Below the pieces are notes generated by a model. It did no database searches and had not been told where the DNA came from. It saw nothing but the letters and a program-made list of their open reading frames with translations. A program made the translations under genes and the position numbers. DNA of 64,000 nucleotides from Melioribacteraceae bacterium (GTDB taxonomy: Bacteria > Bacteroidota > Ignavibacteria > Ignavibacteriales > Melioribacteraceae), in the NCBI GenBank assembly GCA_011525875.1, contig WYBN01000012.1, forward strand, positions 496,001 to 560,000, written 5' to 3'. Below, one piece after another: positions 43,909 to 53,164 of this stretch. The stretch's first letter is position 1. Each line of letters starts with the position of its first letter.

Positions 43909-44592
43909 TTAATTAGCCAAAGATTTGTTCATTGCAATAATTCTACCGTTGTTTTCTTCGTAGTTATTAAATATTTCTTCAACGGTTTCCGCTATTTCAA
44001 AAGGTTTAACCAGTATCCCCGTGTCTTCAACCCACTCCCGGTTTTCCGGAGTATCAATTATACTCGGCGCAACGGCATTTGCAGTTAAACCAAAAAATTT
44101 TCCTTCTTCGGCTAAGGCTCCAACCAAATAATTCAAAGCAGCTTTTGACGCACCGTATGCGGATTTATTCTCTTCTGGTTTTAACGATGTGAAAGCAGAA
44201 GTAAAACAAACAGAACCGCCTTTTGCATTCTTGATAAGCCCGATAAAATATTTAGCCAGATTAAAAGCAACGTCAACATTAACCTTAAACATGTTTTTCC
44301 AATCATCGAAAGAAGTTTTTTCAACAGATTTACCGGCATAGCCTCCGATAGCAGAGAATAAAAAATAGCGTGCAGAAGAGTCAATCCTTATCTTTTCAAA
44401 AAGCTGCTTTACGTTTGATTCAATAGAAAAATCAGATGACTGAAGAAAGAATATATTTTCTCTTTTATTAACAAATTCCGGGGGATTTTTCCCGATCAAA
44501 TACATACAATTGTAACTTTTGCAGGAAAAATATTCCGATACTCCCCTGCCTAAATTGCCGGAGCTTCCAAACACCAATAGAACTTTATTCAA
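43909..44592 (-). CDS. Short-chain dehydrogenase/reductase (SDR)
   Basis: 227 residues with a Rossmann fold. The nucleotide site FGSSGNLGRGV (7-17) is followed by FSAIGGYAG, the catalytic Ser in VCFTSAF, and Tyr/Lys in AYGASKAALN. The glycine pattern fits an NAD(P) binder, but substrate and coenzyme preference are unknown. TTG 44592 starts it, with GAGG seven bases upstream. It follows the secreted EEP gene by 15 bases. Confidence 0.85.
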   Translation of the reverse strand: MNKVLLVFGSSGNLGRGVSEYFSCKSYNCMYLIGKNPPEFVNKRENIFFLQSSDFSIESNVKQLFEKIRIDSSARYFLFSAIGGYAGKSVEKTSFDDWKNMFKVNVDVAFNLAKYFIGLIKNAKGGSVCFTSAFTSLKPEENKSAYGASKAALNYLVGALAEEGKFFGLTANAVAPSIIDTPENREWVEDTGILVKPFEIAETVEEIFNNYEENNGRIIAMNKSLAN

Positions 44593-44607
44593 AGCAAAAC
44601 CTCATAC

Positions 44608-45642
44608 TTATTTAGCAAACATAAATTTAGCGCCAACCGGGAAATGGTCGCTGAATCCTCCCAAATAGCTTTTGCCTCCGTAAGTAGGGCGCGCTGCCCC
44701 TTTGTAGTAGCCGGTTCTAGTCATCATAATTTCTGGTTTAATTATTTCGAACGAATCACATACAAAAGCAAAAGTTCCTTTTTTTATTAAGGATGCTGAA
44801 ACAATAATTTGATCAAGCATATTCCAGTCGTCGAGAAATTTGTAAGTACCCTGCCCTTCCGAATATAATTTATAAGATAGATTAAGCAGAAGCGGATTTT
44901 CCAAATCTTCAGTTTCGTTACAATCGTAAAATTCTGCCTTTAAAATCTTGGCAATAGAAATGTTCACAGGCTCATCGTTAAAATCACCTAGAATTATGAT
45001 TTGCGCCAAAGGGTTGTCCGATAATAAAGCATCAACCATATTTCTCAAAACATTTGCCGCGGCGATGCGGGAAGGTTCGGATTTCTCCAATCCGCCGCGT
45101 CTTGAGGGCCAATGATTAACGAACACATGTATAGTATCGTTGTTCCTGTGTTGAAGTGCCGCATACAGAATATATCGGGTTTCATAATCTTTGTCTAATT
45201 CAATGTGAATAGCGTTATGCCTTACATAACGAAAAATATCTGCATTGTAGATTAATGCATTATCTATCCCTCTGGCATCAAGAGACTCTTCGTAAACAAT
45301 TTTATAATTTTTATCGCAGAAATGCCGGCTGATAAGCGAGTCGAGTAAATGCTGATGTTCCACCTCCTGAAGACCAAGTAGATCGGGTCCTTCCATCTCA
45401 TTCATCCAACGAATAATTTTCGAGAGATTTTTCAGTTTCAGATTGAGTTTTTGTTCGTTCCAATCCTTTGAGTTACCTGGCAGCCATTCCTCGTCATTTT
45501 TATCGGGGGCATCAATCAAATCAAACAAGTTCTCGACATTCCAGCTTGCAGCATAGAATAATTCAACATTATTCTGTGCATTTACAATAAAAGTTAATAA
45601 AAGGAAAAGCGATATAAATGCTGAGCTAAATTTTGTATTCAT
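44608..45642 (-). CDS. Secreted endonuclease/exonuclease/phosphatase-family protein
   Basis: 344 residues with a signal peptide (about 1-22, ending VNA). EEP-fold catalytic motifs: SWNVENLFD at the start, QEVEH with the metal Glu, NHWPSRRGG, ILGDFNDEP and the final GGFSDHFPV His. It may cleave phosphodiester bonds in extracellular nucleic acid or lipids; the substrate is unknown. It is transcribed divergently from polA across a 101-base gap. Confidence 0.88.
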   Translation of the reverse strand: MNTKFSSAFISLFLLLTFIVNAQNNVELFYAASWNVENLFDLIDAPDKNDEEWLPGNSKDWNEQKLNLKLKNLSKIIRWMNEMEGPDLLGLQEVEHQHLLDSLISRHFCDKNYKIVYEESLDARGIDNALIYNADIFRYVRHNAIHIELDKDYETRYILYAALQHRNNDTIHVFVNHWPSRRGGLEKSEPSRIAAANVLRNMVDALLSDNPLAQIIILGDFNDEPVNISIAKILKAEFYDCNETEDLENPLLLNLSYKLYSEGQGTYKFLDDWNMLDQIIVSASLIKKGTFAFVCDSFEIIKPEIMMTRTGYYKGAARPTYGGKSYLGGFSDHFPVGAKFMFAK

Positions 45643-45743
45643 ATTGTTAGGATAAAATTATTTTAGTTAATTTGATATGTGAATTATATATTCAAAAATA
45701 CAAATAAATAACATATTCTTTTTATTACCCTGACGGATTTACC

Positions 45744-48512
45744 ATGCCAAAGAAAAAATTTGTTATCATCGACGCAATGTCCCTCGCATACAAAGCTTAT
45801 TTTGCTTTCATAACCCGCCCTTTAATTACTTCAAAAGGCGAACCGACTTCAGCAGTATTTGGCTTTCTAAATCAATTGTTTAAGATAATCGAAGACACTT
45901 CACCGGATTATCTCGCTGTTGCATTTGATTCAAAAGAAAAAACCGTCAGACATGAGATGTATGAGAAATATAAATCATCGCGTCAAAAAATGCCTGAAGA
46001 CATGGTACCGCAGCTTCATCGCATAAAGGATATAATTTCTGCTTTCAATATCCCGCTTTATATTAAACCTGGTTACGAAGCGGACGACATAATCGGAACT
46101 GTGCTTCAAGTTGCCGAACAAAAAGGACTTGACTGTTATGCTGTGACTCCCGATAAAGATTATATCCAGTTGATAACAGAGAACATCAGATTAATTAAAC
46201 CGGGAAAATCGACCGATGAAATTGTGGTTATTGATGAAGATAAAGTAAAAGAGGATTTGGGCTTTAAGCCAAAACAAATGATTGACTATCTTGCACTTGT
46301 AGGCGACAGTTCCGACGACATACCTGGAGTTGCCGGTATAGGTCCTAAAAACGCCGCTCCTCTAATCATGACTTACGGAAGTCTCGAAGAAATTTACAAT
46401 AATATTGATAAAATAGACAAGAAAGGCATTGTACAGAAACTTGAAACAAGCAGGGATAATGCTTTCCTTTCCAAACAACTCGCCACCATAATTAAGGATG
46501 TGCCGCTGCATTTTGATCTAGAGGAAACAAAATTTTCACCGCCGAATATTGATTTGTTATTAGAGCTTTTTACCGAATTGGAATTTAAATCCTTCGGAGA
46601 AAAGCTTCTTCTGATTTTTAATAAGAAAAAAAATGTTGATGCAGTTGAGAATTCAGGCAGCATAAAGCAGCCGAGTATAGAAACCGGTAAAGTAAATTAT
46701 ATTTTAATCACCAAAGAAAATGAAGCTGAAAAATTAGCCGGAGTCTTGAGCAAATCCAAGTTATTTGTCTTTGATACAGAAACAGATTCGCTTGATGTAT
46801 TCAATGTCAATTTAGCCGGCGTATCCTTCTCTATAAAACCGGGGGAAGCATATTTTGTTGCGATAAACCCAAAGCCTGAAGAGAGAGAGTTATTTAAAGC
46901 AAATCTTACAGACAGAATCAGCATTAATTCTTTCGTCAAACTATTTAAAGAGGTTTTTGAGAATGAGTCGGTAAAAAAAGTCTGTCAGAACGGCAAGTAT
47001 GATATAGCGGTATTAAGAACTAACTCGATAGAAGTCAAAAATTTTTATTTTGATACAATGCTCGCAAGCTATGTGCTTGACCCCGATCAGAAACATGGAA
47101 TGGATGAGCTTTCAAAAAAATATTTAGAGTACACTCCCATACCATTGTCCGATCTAATAGGCACTAAAAAAGACCCGACTAAAATTTTTGAAGCCGAACT
47201 TTCAAAGCTGTCTATGTATTCGTGCGAAGATGCGGATATTACATTTAAACTGTATGAACTGTTAAGCGGCGAATTGAAAAAAGAAAAACTTGAAAAGATA
47301 GCTTACGAGATTGAGTTCCCACTTGTTGAAGTTCTGGAATCCATGGAACGAACCGGTATTAAAATCGACAAAGAAGTTTTGAAAATATTGAGCGGAGACA
47401 TGGAAATTCTTCTGGCTAATTATACAAAGAAAATTTTCGAACTTGCTGGAGAGGAGTTTAACATTAATTCGACAAAACAATTGCAGGATATTTTATTTAA
47501 TAAACTAAAATTGATTCCATCAAAGAAAACGAAGACAGGATATTCGACAGACGCCAAGACACTCGAATCAATGCGGGGCGAGAATGACATCATTGATATC
47601 CTGCTCGATTACCGCCAGGTTTCCAAATTAAAATCTACCTATACCGATGCTTTACCAAAACTTATCAACCCCAAGACAGGCAAAGTGCATACATCGTTTA
47701 ATCAAACTGTCGCATCTACCGGAAGACTTTCGAGCATTGATCCAAATTTGCAGAATATACCTATAAGGACGGCGATGGGTAAAGAAATTAGAAAGGCATT
47801 TGTTCCCTGCGATAGATCCCATTTAATTCTCAGCGCCGATTACAGTCAAATTGAATTACGAATAATGGCAAGTATTTGCGGGGACAAGCGTTTGATTCAA
47901 GCATTCAATGAGGGAGAAGACATTCACAAACGGACTGCGGCTCTCGTATTTCAGGTTAACCCTGATGAAGTGACATCCGATATGAGACGTAAAGCGAAAG
48001 AAGTTAATTTCGGCATTCTTTATGGAATTGGTCCATTCGGATTAAAAAACAGACTTGGGATATCACAAACGCATGCTAAAGAAATTATTGATAATTATTT
48101 TTCTACGTTCAAGAACGTAAAAGATTTTATGGAATCTTCAATACAGAATGCGAGAGATAAAGGATACGCCGAAACGCTACTGGGCAGACGGAGATATTTA
48201 CGAAATATTAATAGCAGCAACCGGGTTGTAAAACAATTCGAAGAACGCGTTGCTATTAACATGCCGATTCAAGGTACTGCCGCCGATATGATCAAAATTG
48301 CGATGATAAACATCCACAACCATCTGACTAAAAATAAATTCAATTCTAGAATGGTGCTTCAGGTTCACGACGAACTTGTATTTGACGCCCATAAAACAGA
48401 GATTGACGAATTAAAAGAAATTGTAGTAAAAATGATGGAAGAAGCTCTGCCTTTGAAAGTTCCGGTTAAAGTTGATACAGGAATTGGAGAGAATTGGCTT
48501 GAAGCTCATTAA
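45744..48512 (+). CDS. polA: DNA polymerase I
   Basis: Repair and Okazaki-fragment processing polymerase, 922 residues. 5'-3' exonuclease about 1-300 (FVIIDAMSLAYKAYFA; metal-site YEADDIIGT; DSSDDIPGVAGIGPK). The 3'-5' exonuclease at about 310-510 keeps its catalytic residues (FDTETD, QNGKYD, YSCEDAD), so proofreading should be active, unlike in Taq or Bacillus PolA. The polymerase domain follows with DYSQIELR, RRKAKEVNFGILYG and QVHDELVFD. It is the only plus-strand gene between 7280 and 60257 that I accept. Confidence 0.98.
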   Translation: MPKKKFVIIDAMSLAYKAYFAFITRPLITSKGEPTSAVFGFLNQLFKIIEDTSPDYLAVAFDSKEKTVRHEMYEKYKSSRQKMPEDMVPQLHRIKDIISAFNIPLYIKPGYEADDIIGTVLQVAEQKGLDCYAVTPDKDYIQLITENIRLIKPGKSTDEIVVIDEDKVKEDLGFKPKQMIDYLALVGDSSDDIPGVAGIGPKNAAPLIMTYGSLEEIYNNIDKIDKKGIVQKLETSRDNAFLSKQLATIIKDVPLHFDLEETKFSPPNIDLLLELFTELEFKSFGEKLLLIFNKKKNVDAVENSGSIKQPSIETGKVNYILITKENEAEKLAGVLSKSKLFVFDTETDSLDVFNVNLAGVSFSIKPGEAYFVAINPKPEERELFKANLTDRISINSFVKLFKEVFENESVKKVCQNGKYDIAVLRTNSIEVKNFYFDTMLASYVLDPDQKHGMDELSKKYLEYTPIPLSDLIGTKKDPTKIFEAELSKLSMYSCEDADITFKLYELLSGELKKEKLEKIAYEIEFPLVEVLESMERTGIKIDKEVLKILSGDMEILLANYTKKIFELAGEEFNINSTKQLQDILFNKLKLIPSKKTKTGYSTDAKTLESMRGENDIIDILLDYRQVSKLKSTYTDALPKLINPKTGKVHTSFNQTVASTGRLSSIDPNLQNIPIRTAMGKEIRKAFVPCDRSHLILSADYSQIELRIMASICGDKRLIQAFNEGEDIHKRTAALVFQVNPDEVTSDMRRKAKEVNFGILYGIGPFGLKNRLGISQTHAKEIIDNYFSTFKNVKDFMESSIQNARDKGYAETLLGRRRYLRNINSSNRVVKQFEERVAINMPIQGTAADMIKIAMINIHNHLTKNKFNSRMVLQVHDELVFDAHKTEIDELKEIVVKMMEEALPLKVPVKVDTGIGENWLEAH

Positions 48513-48527
48513 TAATTTCTTATTACT

Positions 48528-48556
48528 AAACCCTGATGATTTTCTCACCAGGGTTT
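48528..48556. terminator. Probable bidirectional terminator between polA and the cohesin gene
   Basis: AAACCCTG (48528-48535) and CAGGGTTT (48549-48556) form an 8-bp stem with a 13-base loop between two convergent genes. T tracts on both sides are interrupted, so efficiency is uncertain. Confidence 0.55.
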
Positions 48557-48570
48557 GAGTAAAATTAATT

Positions 48571-51195
48571 TTATTTGACTAACTGCATTTTCCTCGAGAA
48601 GATATATTCTTTCCCGCTATCGCCTTTTGCAGCTAATTTAAAAATGTATGTTCCGGAAGATAAATTACCGGCTTCGAAAACTGCTTCAAAATACCCTGCA
48701 GAAAATCTTCCGTTAACAAGCTCCGCTACCTGCTGACCTAAAAGATTTATTATGATTAGATTAACTTGCGCCGTTTCGGGAAGAGCGTAACGTATTTTGG
48801 TAGTTGGATTAAACGGATTCGGGTAATTTTGATTTAGCTGGAAATGGTCGGGAATTCCTGACATATAAGTGCCGACGCTCGTTCCTAACTTTGTAGTGAA
48901 ATTCCAGACTACGCTCCAATCGCTTGTCGATTGAGTGTTCGAAGCATTCGTCCTCCAGTAATATTTTGTATTTTCAGATAAAATACCGCTTGGAATTGAG
49001 TAGTCGGATGTTGGAAGGCTACTGCCGTCGATTACTAACGTATTAAAATTTTCATCTGTTGACACCTGAACTCCGTAGGTTGCAGCATTCGTTACATTAT
49101 TCCAATCTAAAGTAAGAGTTAGATTCTGCTCTGTTGCATTATTGGCAGGCGCAATTAAAGATGGGGCACTAAGCTGTTGAGTTTCAGTTCGGAAATTCCA
49201 TATGTCTGACCAAGAACTTTCTCTAAAATTATCTGCTGCGTTCACTCTCCAGTAATATTTTGTATCATAGGAAAGAGCCCCGGCGGATACGGAATAATTT
49301 GATTGAGTCAGACCAGACTGATTTATAACGGTTGATGTAAAACTCTCATTGGTTGAAATCTGTACTGAATATGAAACTGCCCCAGATACATCACTCCAAT
49401 CTAAAGAAGGTGCTATTAAATTATTCTCAGAATTATTCAGCGGAGTTAGTAAATTAGGAGCAGCAAGCGGACCAGCGAAAGCAGTAAACGACCATGTTTC
49501 GCTCCAATCACTTATGTTCGAACCGTCTTTTGCTTTAGTCCGCCAATAATAAGTATTTCCCGACAATAACTGTCCGTCTAATATTGAATAGGAAGATGAG
49601 GTAAGTGATTGCAGATATATTAATATATCTGCAAAAGCTCCATCTGTAGCAATCTGAATTTCATAGTTTGATGCGCCGGGCACGTCGTTCCAATCGAGCG
49701 TGGGAGTTAATGTTTCTGTCGCTGACCCATTTTCGGGTAAATTTAAAACCGGCGGCGTAAGAGGCATGTCTGCAGTTGTGAAAGAAAATGCCGAGCTGTA
49801 TTCGCCCGTCCCGTTTTCGTTTGTACCGCTTACCTTCCAGAAATATTGAGTAGAATAATTTAACACTCCGGCACTAACTGAATAATTATTATTCACTAAT
49901 CCAGTTTGATTTACTAAAACATTACTAAAGTTTTGATCGGAAGCTAACAGCAGATTATATGTTGAAGCATTTGAAACGCTGCTCCAGGTCAACTCATCAG
50001 TTAGTGAAACATCGGCAGCTCCATTCTCCGGCGTTAGTAGTGTTGGGGGCAACGGAACGGGCGGCGCCGGTGAAACAAGACCATTAGTGTAATTGACTTC
50101 ATATGCCTGTCCGACTGGATCAGTAACTTCACACTGATTAATTATAAAATTCAGATTTGATGTCCCGGCAGTATAATTAAATACAATGTCGCCTAATTTA
50201 CCGTCGCCAAACATTAATGGATCGACAGCAGTTTGGTCAAACCATGCTAAAGTTAGAGTTCCGCTGACTGCATTTGCAATAAACGTGATAGGTGAATTTT
50301 CTATTCTGACAAAGCTCAATACAGCTGTGTCAAAACTTATACGCCAAGAAATCGAGCCGATATTTGTAAAATCCGTTACATTTATGGCAACTTGGATTTG
50401 TGTTCCTTCTTGTGCTTGAACACTAGCAAGCGCGACTATTTTTTGTCCCTGTCCGCCGGCAGTTGTAGTAAATGAATACGCCGAACTCCAAGGACTTGTA
50501 TCATTTCCGTCTGTGGCATTTGCACGCCAAAAATAGGTAGTATTTTCCTGAAGCACTCCGTTTGAAACTGTGTACTCGGAATTAGTGATATTTGTTTGGT
50601 CAACCAAAGTTGTTGTGAAATTCCCGTCGGTTGATATTTGCACTCCGTAACTTGTTGAACCTGTTACATTACTCCAGTCCAAAGTTGGTGTAAGAGACTG
50701 TCCGGTAGCGCCATTCGATGGTGACTGAAGGTTTGGAGCTTGAATTGCAGGCGGATCGCCTCCGCTAACAGAACCATTGTTATAATTAACTGCGTAAGGG
50801 GTTCCAATGTTATCTGTGATTTCACACTGCGCAACATTAAACGTCAGGTCAGATTCTCCTCCAACATAGTTAAACTGAATTTCAACGATCGTAGTATTTC
50901 CTAAATTTAATGGATTACTCGCCGACATATCGAACCATCCCAAAGTCAGCACATCATTAACGGCATTATTAATAAAACTCGCCTGAGCATTCTGTAAACC
51001 AACATATTGCAGTACACTTGTGTCAAAATTAATTCTTAAAGAAATCGAGCCGATATTATTAAAATTAGTAACATCTAATGGAACGTTAACTATTTGACCT
51101 GCAGTACCGTTAACGTCTCCTAAAGTCATAGTGATTTGTGCTTGTAGCAAATTATAATTAATTAATAAAAGAACAACAGCTAAGATTTTTTTCAT
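48571..51195 (-). CDS. Secreted cohesin/fibronectin-III repeat protein with T9SS sorting domain
   Basis: 874 residues. Signal peptide 1-20; cohesin-type domain about 21-143; Fn3-like repeat 150-245; second cohesin-type domain 252-375; four more Fn3-like repeats at 381-475, 479-573, 577-671 and 675-769; C-terminal type IX sorting domain about 785-874 (HFQLNQNYPNPFNPTTKIRY, then SSGTYIFKL). T9SS cargo is exported across the outer membrane and fixed to the surface or released. Cohesins bind dockerins in cellulosomes; no dockerin is seen here, so the role is probably surface adhesion or scaffolding. Confidence 0.88.
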   Translation of the reverse strand: MKKILAVVLLLINYNLLQAQITMTLGDVNGTAGQIVNVPLDVTNFNNIGSISLRINFDTSVLQYVGLQNAQASFINNAVNDVLTLGWFDMSASNPLNLGNTTIVEIQFNYVGGESDLTFNVAQCEITDNIGTPYAVNYNNGSVSGGDPPAIQAPNLQSPSNGATGQSLTPTLDWSNVTGSTSYGVQISTDGNFTTTLVDQTNITNSEYTVSNGVLQENTTYFWRANATDGNDTSPWSSAYSFTTTAGGQGQKIVALASVQAQEGTQIQVAINVTDFTNIGSISWRISFDTAVLSFVRIENSPITFIANAVSGTLTLAWFDQTAVDPLMFGDGKLGDIVFNYTAGTSNLNFIINQCEVTDPVGQAYEVNYTNGLVSPAPPVPLPPTLLTPENGAADVSLTDELTWSSVSNASTYNLLLASDQNFSNVLVNQTGLVNNNYSVSAGVLNYSTQYFWKVSGTNENGTGEYSSAFSFTTADMPLTPPVLNLPENGSATETLTPTLDWNDVPGASNYEIQIATDGAFADILIYLQSLTSSSYSILDGQLLSGNTYYWRTKAKDGSNISDWSETWSFTAFAGPLAAPNLLTPLNNSENNLIAPSLDWSDVSGAVSYSVQISTNESFTSTVINQSGLTQSNYSVSAGALSYDTKYYWRVNAADNFRESSWSDIWNFRTETQQLSAPSLIAPANNATEQNLTLTLDWNNVTNAATYGVQVSTDENFNTLVIDGSSLPTSDYSIPSGILSENTKYYWRTNASNTQSTSDWSVVWNFTTKLGTSVGTYMSGIPDHFQLNQNYPNPFNPTTKIRYALPETAQVNLIIINLLGQQVAELVNGRFSAGYFEAVFEAGNLSSGTYIFKLAAKGDSGKEYIFSRKMQLVK
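48889..50055 (-). repeat. Four tandem Fn3-like repeat units (about 97 codons each)
   Basis: Four successive units share the pattern A-P-x-L-x-x-P (start), T-L-D-W, Y-x-V-Q-I-x-T-D-x-x-F, and Y-Y-W-R then W-S-x-x-W-x-F (end). A fifth copy lies apart at 50461-50748. The units differ at many codons, so the duplications are not recent. Confidence 0.75.
50461..51135 (-). repeat. Cohesin + Fn3 block, first copy (second at about 49771-50442)
   Basis: Residues 21-245 and 252-475 have the same order of cohesin-type domain and Fn3 unit and share phrases such as NIGSISxRIxFDTxVL. This indicates duplication of a two-domain block of about 225 codons. Confidence 0.65.
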
Positions 51196-51333
51196 TATTA
51201 GCCCCTCAATAAATATTATTATTATGATTAGATAGATACTTCATTTTAGAAAAAATTGCAAATTAGAATCAATTATTGCACTAGGAAATGCATTCAAAAT
51301 GTGTTAGTAAACACAATAGCAATAGAGATGAGA
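51196..51333 (-). other. 138-base gap before the cohesin gene
   Basis: AT-rich leader of the cohesin gene and tail of the PEGA gene. No hairpin, promoter pair or small gene stands out. Confidence 0.35.
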
Positions 51334-52035
51334 TCACTCATTAAGAAAGTGGTAAATCAAAATTCCAAAATTAATCTGCAAAATTCCAAAACTGATTCCG
51401 CTGTAAATGTCATATCTGTCAATATCCTTCAGCAGAGATTTATTCCTCGTAGTTAAATAGTCGTTGTACCTATTATCGGCTTTAATTTTGAAATATGCGG
51501 AGACTGCCCCGGATAATACTGCCCCGCCAATTACTACTTTAAACCAATCGGAATTTACGAACTTTTTATTTTTTCTTTCGCCGGTGAATTCAAGTTTTAT
51601 CAACGGGTTATTCATTAGGCTATCTACAGCAACTTGTTTTTTTTTATAATCTGTTTTGATCAGGGTGATTTTATCAAAATTATTATTGATAAAATCTGGA
51701 GTGTAAGCAATTAATTCATTTTCAAAAAATATTTGAGCATTAGAGGGTTCTGTCGCAATTCTAATTTTATTGACGGCGTTAGTATCTCCTTTTGGAGATA
51801 TTGAATTACCAAAATCAACCATAGGCGAATCCCATCCGTATTTCCTTTCCCGGATCATAGTTTTTGAAGAATCGTTTATAAAATTTATTGTCATTGACAA
51901 TGAATCTTCGAATGAATTATCATTTATTATCATGCTATTATTATTATTTGTGCTGTCAGTATGAGCATAAATCATCCCTAAAAAAGAGAATAAAATAATT
52001 ACTGTAAAAAACAGTTTAGTCATTATTAAGCTCAT
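51334..52035 (-). CDS. PEGA-domain-like membrane protein, 233 aa
   Basis: Signal or anchor near the N-terminus (TKLFFTVIILFSFLGMIYA), then an Asn/Ser-rich stretch, and a PEGA-like beta domain about 88-150 (IRIATEPSNAQIFFENELIA, TPDF). Two hydrophobic helices follow near 165-185 and 210-230. PEGA domains are thought to contact surface layers or cell wall. The start is either ATG 52035 or the fifth-codon ATG 52023, which begins a better signal peptide; both overlap the propeller-lipoprotein gene. Function unknown. Confidence 0.65.
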   Translation of the reverse strand: MSLIMTKLFFTVIILFSFLGMIYAHTDSTNNNNSMIINDNSFEDSLSMTINFINDSSKTMIRERKYGWDSPMVDFGNSISPKGDTNAVNKIRIATEPSNAQIFFENELIAYTPDFINNNFDKITLIKTDYKKKQVAVDSLMNNPLIKLEFTGERKNKKFVNSDWFKVVIGGAVLSGAVSAYFKIKADNRYNDYLTTRNKSLLKDIDRYDIYSGISFGILQINFGILIYHFLNE

Positions 52036-53164
52036 TAATTTTATATGATTCTATTATTCCTCTATCATAGCTCAGATACAATTTACCGTTATAATATGCA
52101 GGAGAATGTCTTATTCTTCCACTGAACTGAATTTTATTCAGCAGTTCTCCACTTTCAATGTTAATAAAGTAAACACCTTTATTAAGATCTGGAATAATAA
52201 CGATATTCTTAAAAGCCAGCGGTTTAGCATTCAATAATCCGTTTGCGTTAAATTCCCACAGAACATCGCCGGTCACAATACTAAGCGCCATTACCCTGCC
52301 GGATAAATTTGTGGCTATAATTATCCTGTCATGAAATATCGGAGAAGTTGCTATTTTTCCCTTTGATTCAAAAACCCAAAGAGTTTCATTCGCTGCAAGA
52401 TCAAACAAAATGATTTCACCGCTGCTATTCCCGATACACAATAATTTATCTTTGATTACAGGGCCGGATTCAAAACTGCCGCCCAAGTTGATAATCAAAT
52501 CTTCCTTGCCAGAACCGGCATCAATAACATGTATATAGCCGTTTGTATCCGAAAAATAAATTTTACCGCCGGCATAGAAAGGATCTGATAAACATGCTGC
52601 CGGTGATTTATACCGCCAGTTTAGTTTCCCGTTGTAATCAAGTTTGGTTAACTCTCCTCTGCTGCTTAGTATTATTACTCCGTCGCTGAGTTTTATCATC
52701 TCATTAACGGCACTTCCGTCCATTTCGATGCTTTCGTTGTACTCCCCTTTAATGAAGTTAAAAAAGTGCAGAGTAAAAAAATGTTCTTTGTACTCATTTA
52801 CAGCAAAAATAATTTGATTCTTTTCTATGACGGGAGAAATGGACATTTCGCCTTTGAATTTCTCAACCCCGATCTCTTTCCCGGTTACGTCATCAAAACA
52901 ATAAAGCCGTCCGGATAAATCCGCGGCGAAAAGATATTTATCATAAATAACTATTGACGAATTCAAAAAACTTCCGTGGGTTTCAGTCTCCCATATTTTT
53001 TCAAAAGAATATGTTATGTTTTTGTCTATAAAATAATTCGACTCCATATTTTTAGAGTAAGAAAATAAACCCGGCTGATTAATTCTCGCCTCCTTCAAAA
53101 TAATTCTCTTCGAACATCCTGCGCATATAAAAATCATTATTAAAACAAACGACATTTTCTTCAT
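52016..53164 (-). CDS. PQQ-type beta-propeller lipoprotein (BamB-like fold)
   Basis: 382 residues. Signal with lipobox CAGC near residue 17. The remainder is made of WD/PQQ-like blades with repeated V-x-A-L-x-x-x-x-G-x-x-x-W patterns (for example MALSIVTGDVLWEFNANG and ENEtLWVFESKG-like segments). The fold is that of BamB and PQQ enzymes, but no PQQ ligands or metal site are evident. ATG 53164 overlaps the stop of the barrel-peptidase gene (TGATG), so the two are translationally coupled. A scaffold role next to the barrel protein is inferred. Confidence 0.8.
   Translation of the reverse strand: MKKMSFVLIMIFICAGCSKRIILKEARINQPGLFSYSKNMESNYFIDKNITYSFEKIWETETHGSFLNSSIVIYDKYLFAADLSGRLYCFDDVTGKEIGVEKFKGEMSISPVIEKNQIIFAVNEYKEHFFTLHFFNFIKGEYNESIEMDGSAVNEMIKLSDGVIILSSRGELTKLDYNGKLNWRYKSPAACLSDPFYAGGKIYFSDTNGYIHVIDAGSGKEDLIINLGGSFESGPVIKDKLLCIGNSSGEIILFDLAANETLWVFESKGKIATSPIFHDRIIIATNLSGRVMALSIVTGDVLWEFNANGLLNAKPLAFKNIVIIPDLNKGVYFINIESGELLNKIQFSGRIRHSPAYYNGKLYLSYDRGIIESYKINELNND

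Noticed and set aside
48889..50055. Recent tandem repeat or assembly collapse in the Fn3 region
   Set aside because: The repeats agree in protein pattern but diverge at DNA level, so they are old duplications and not an assembly artefact.
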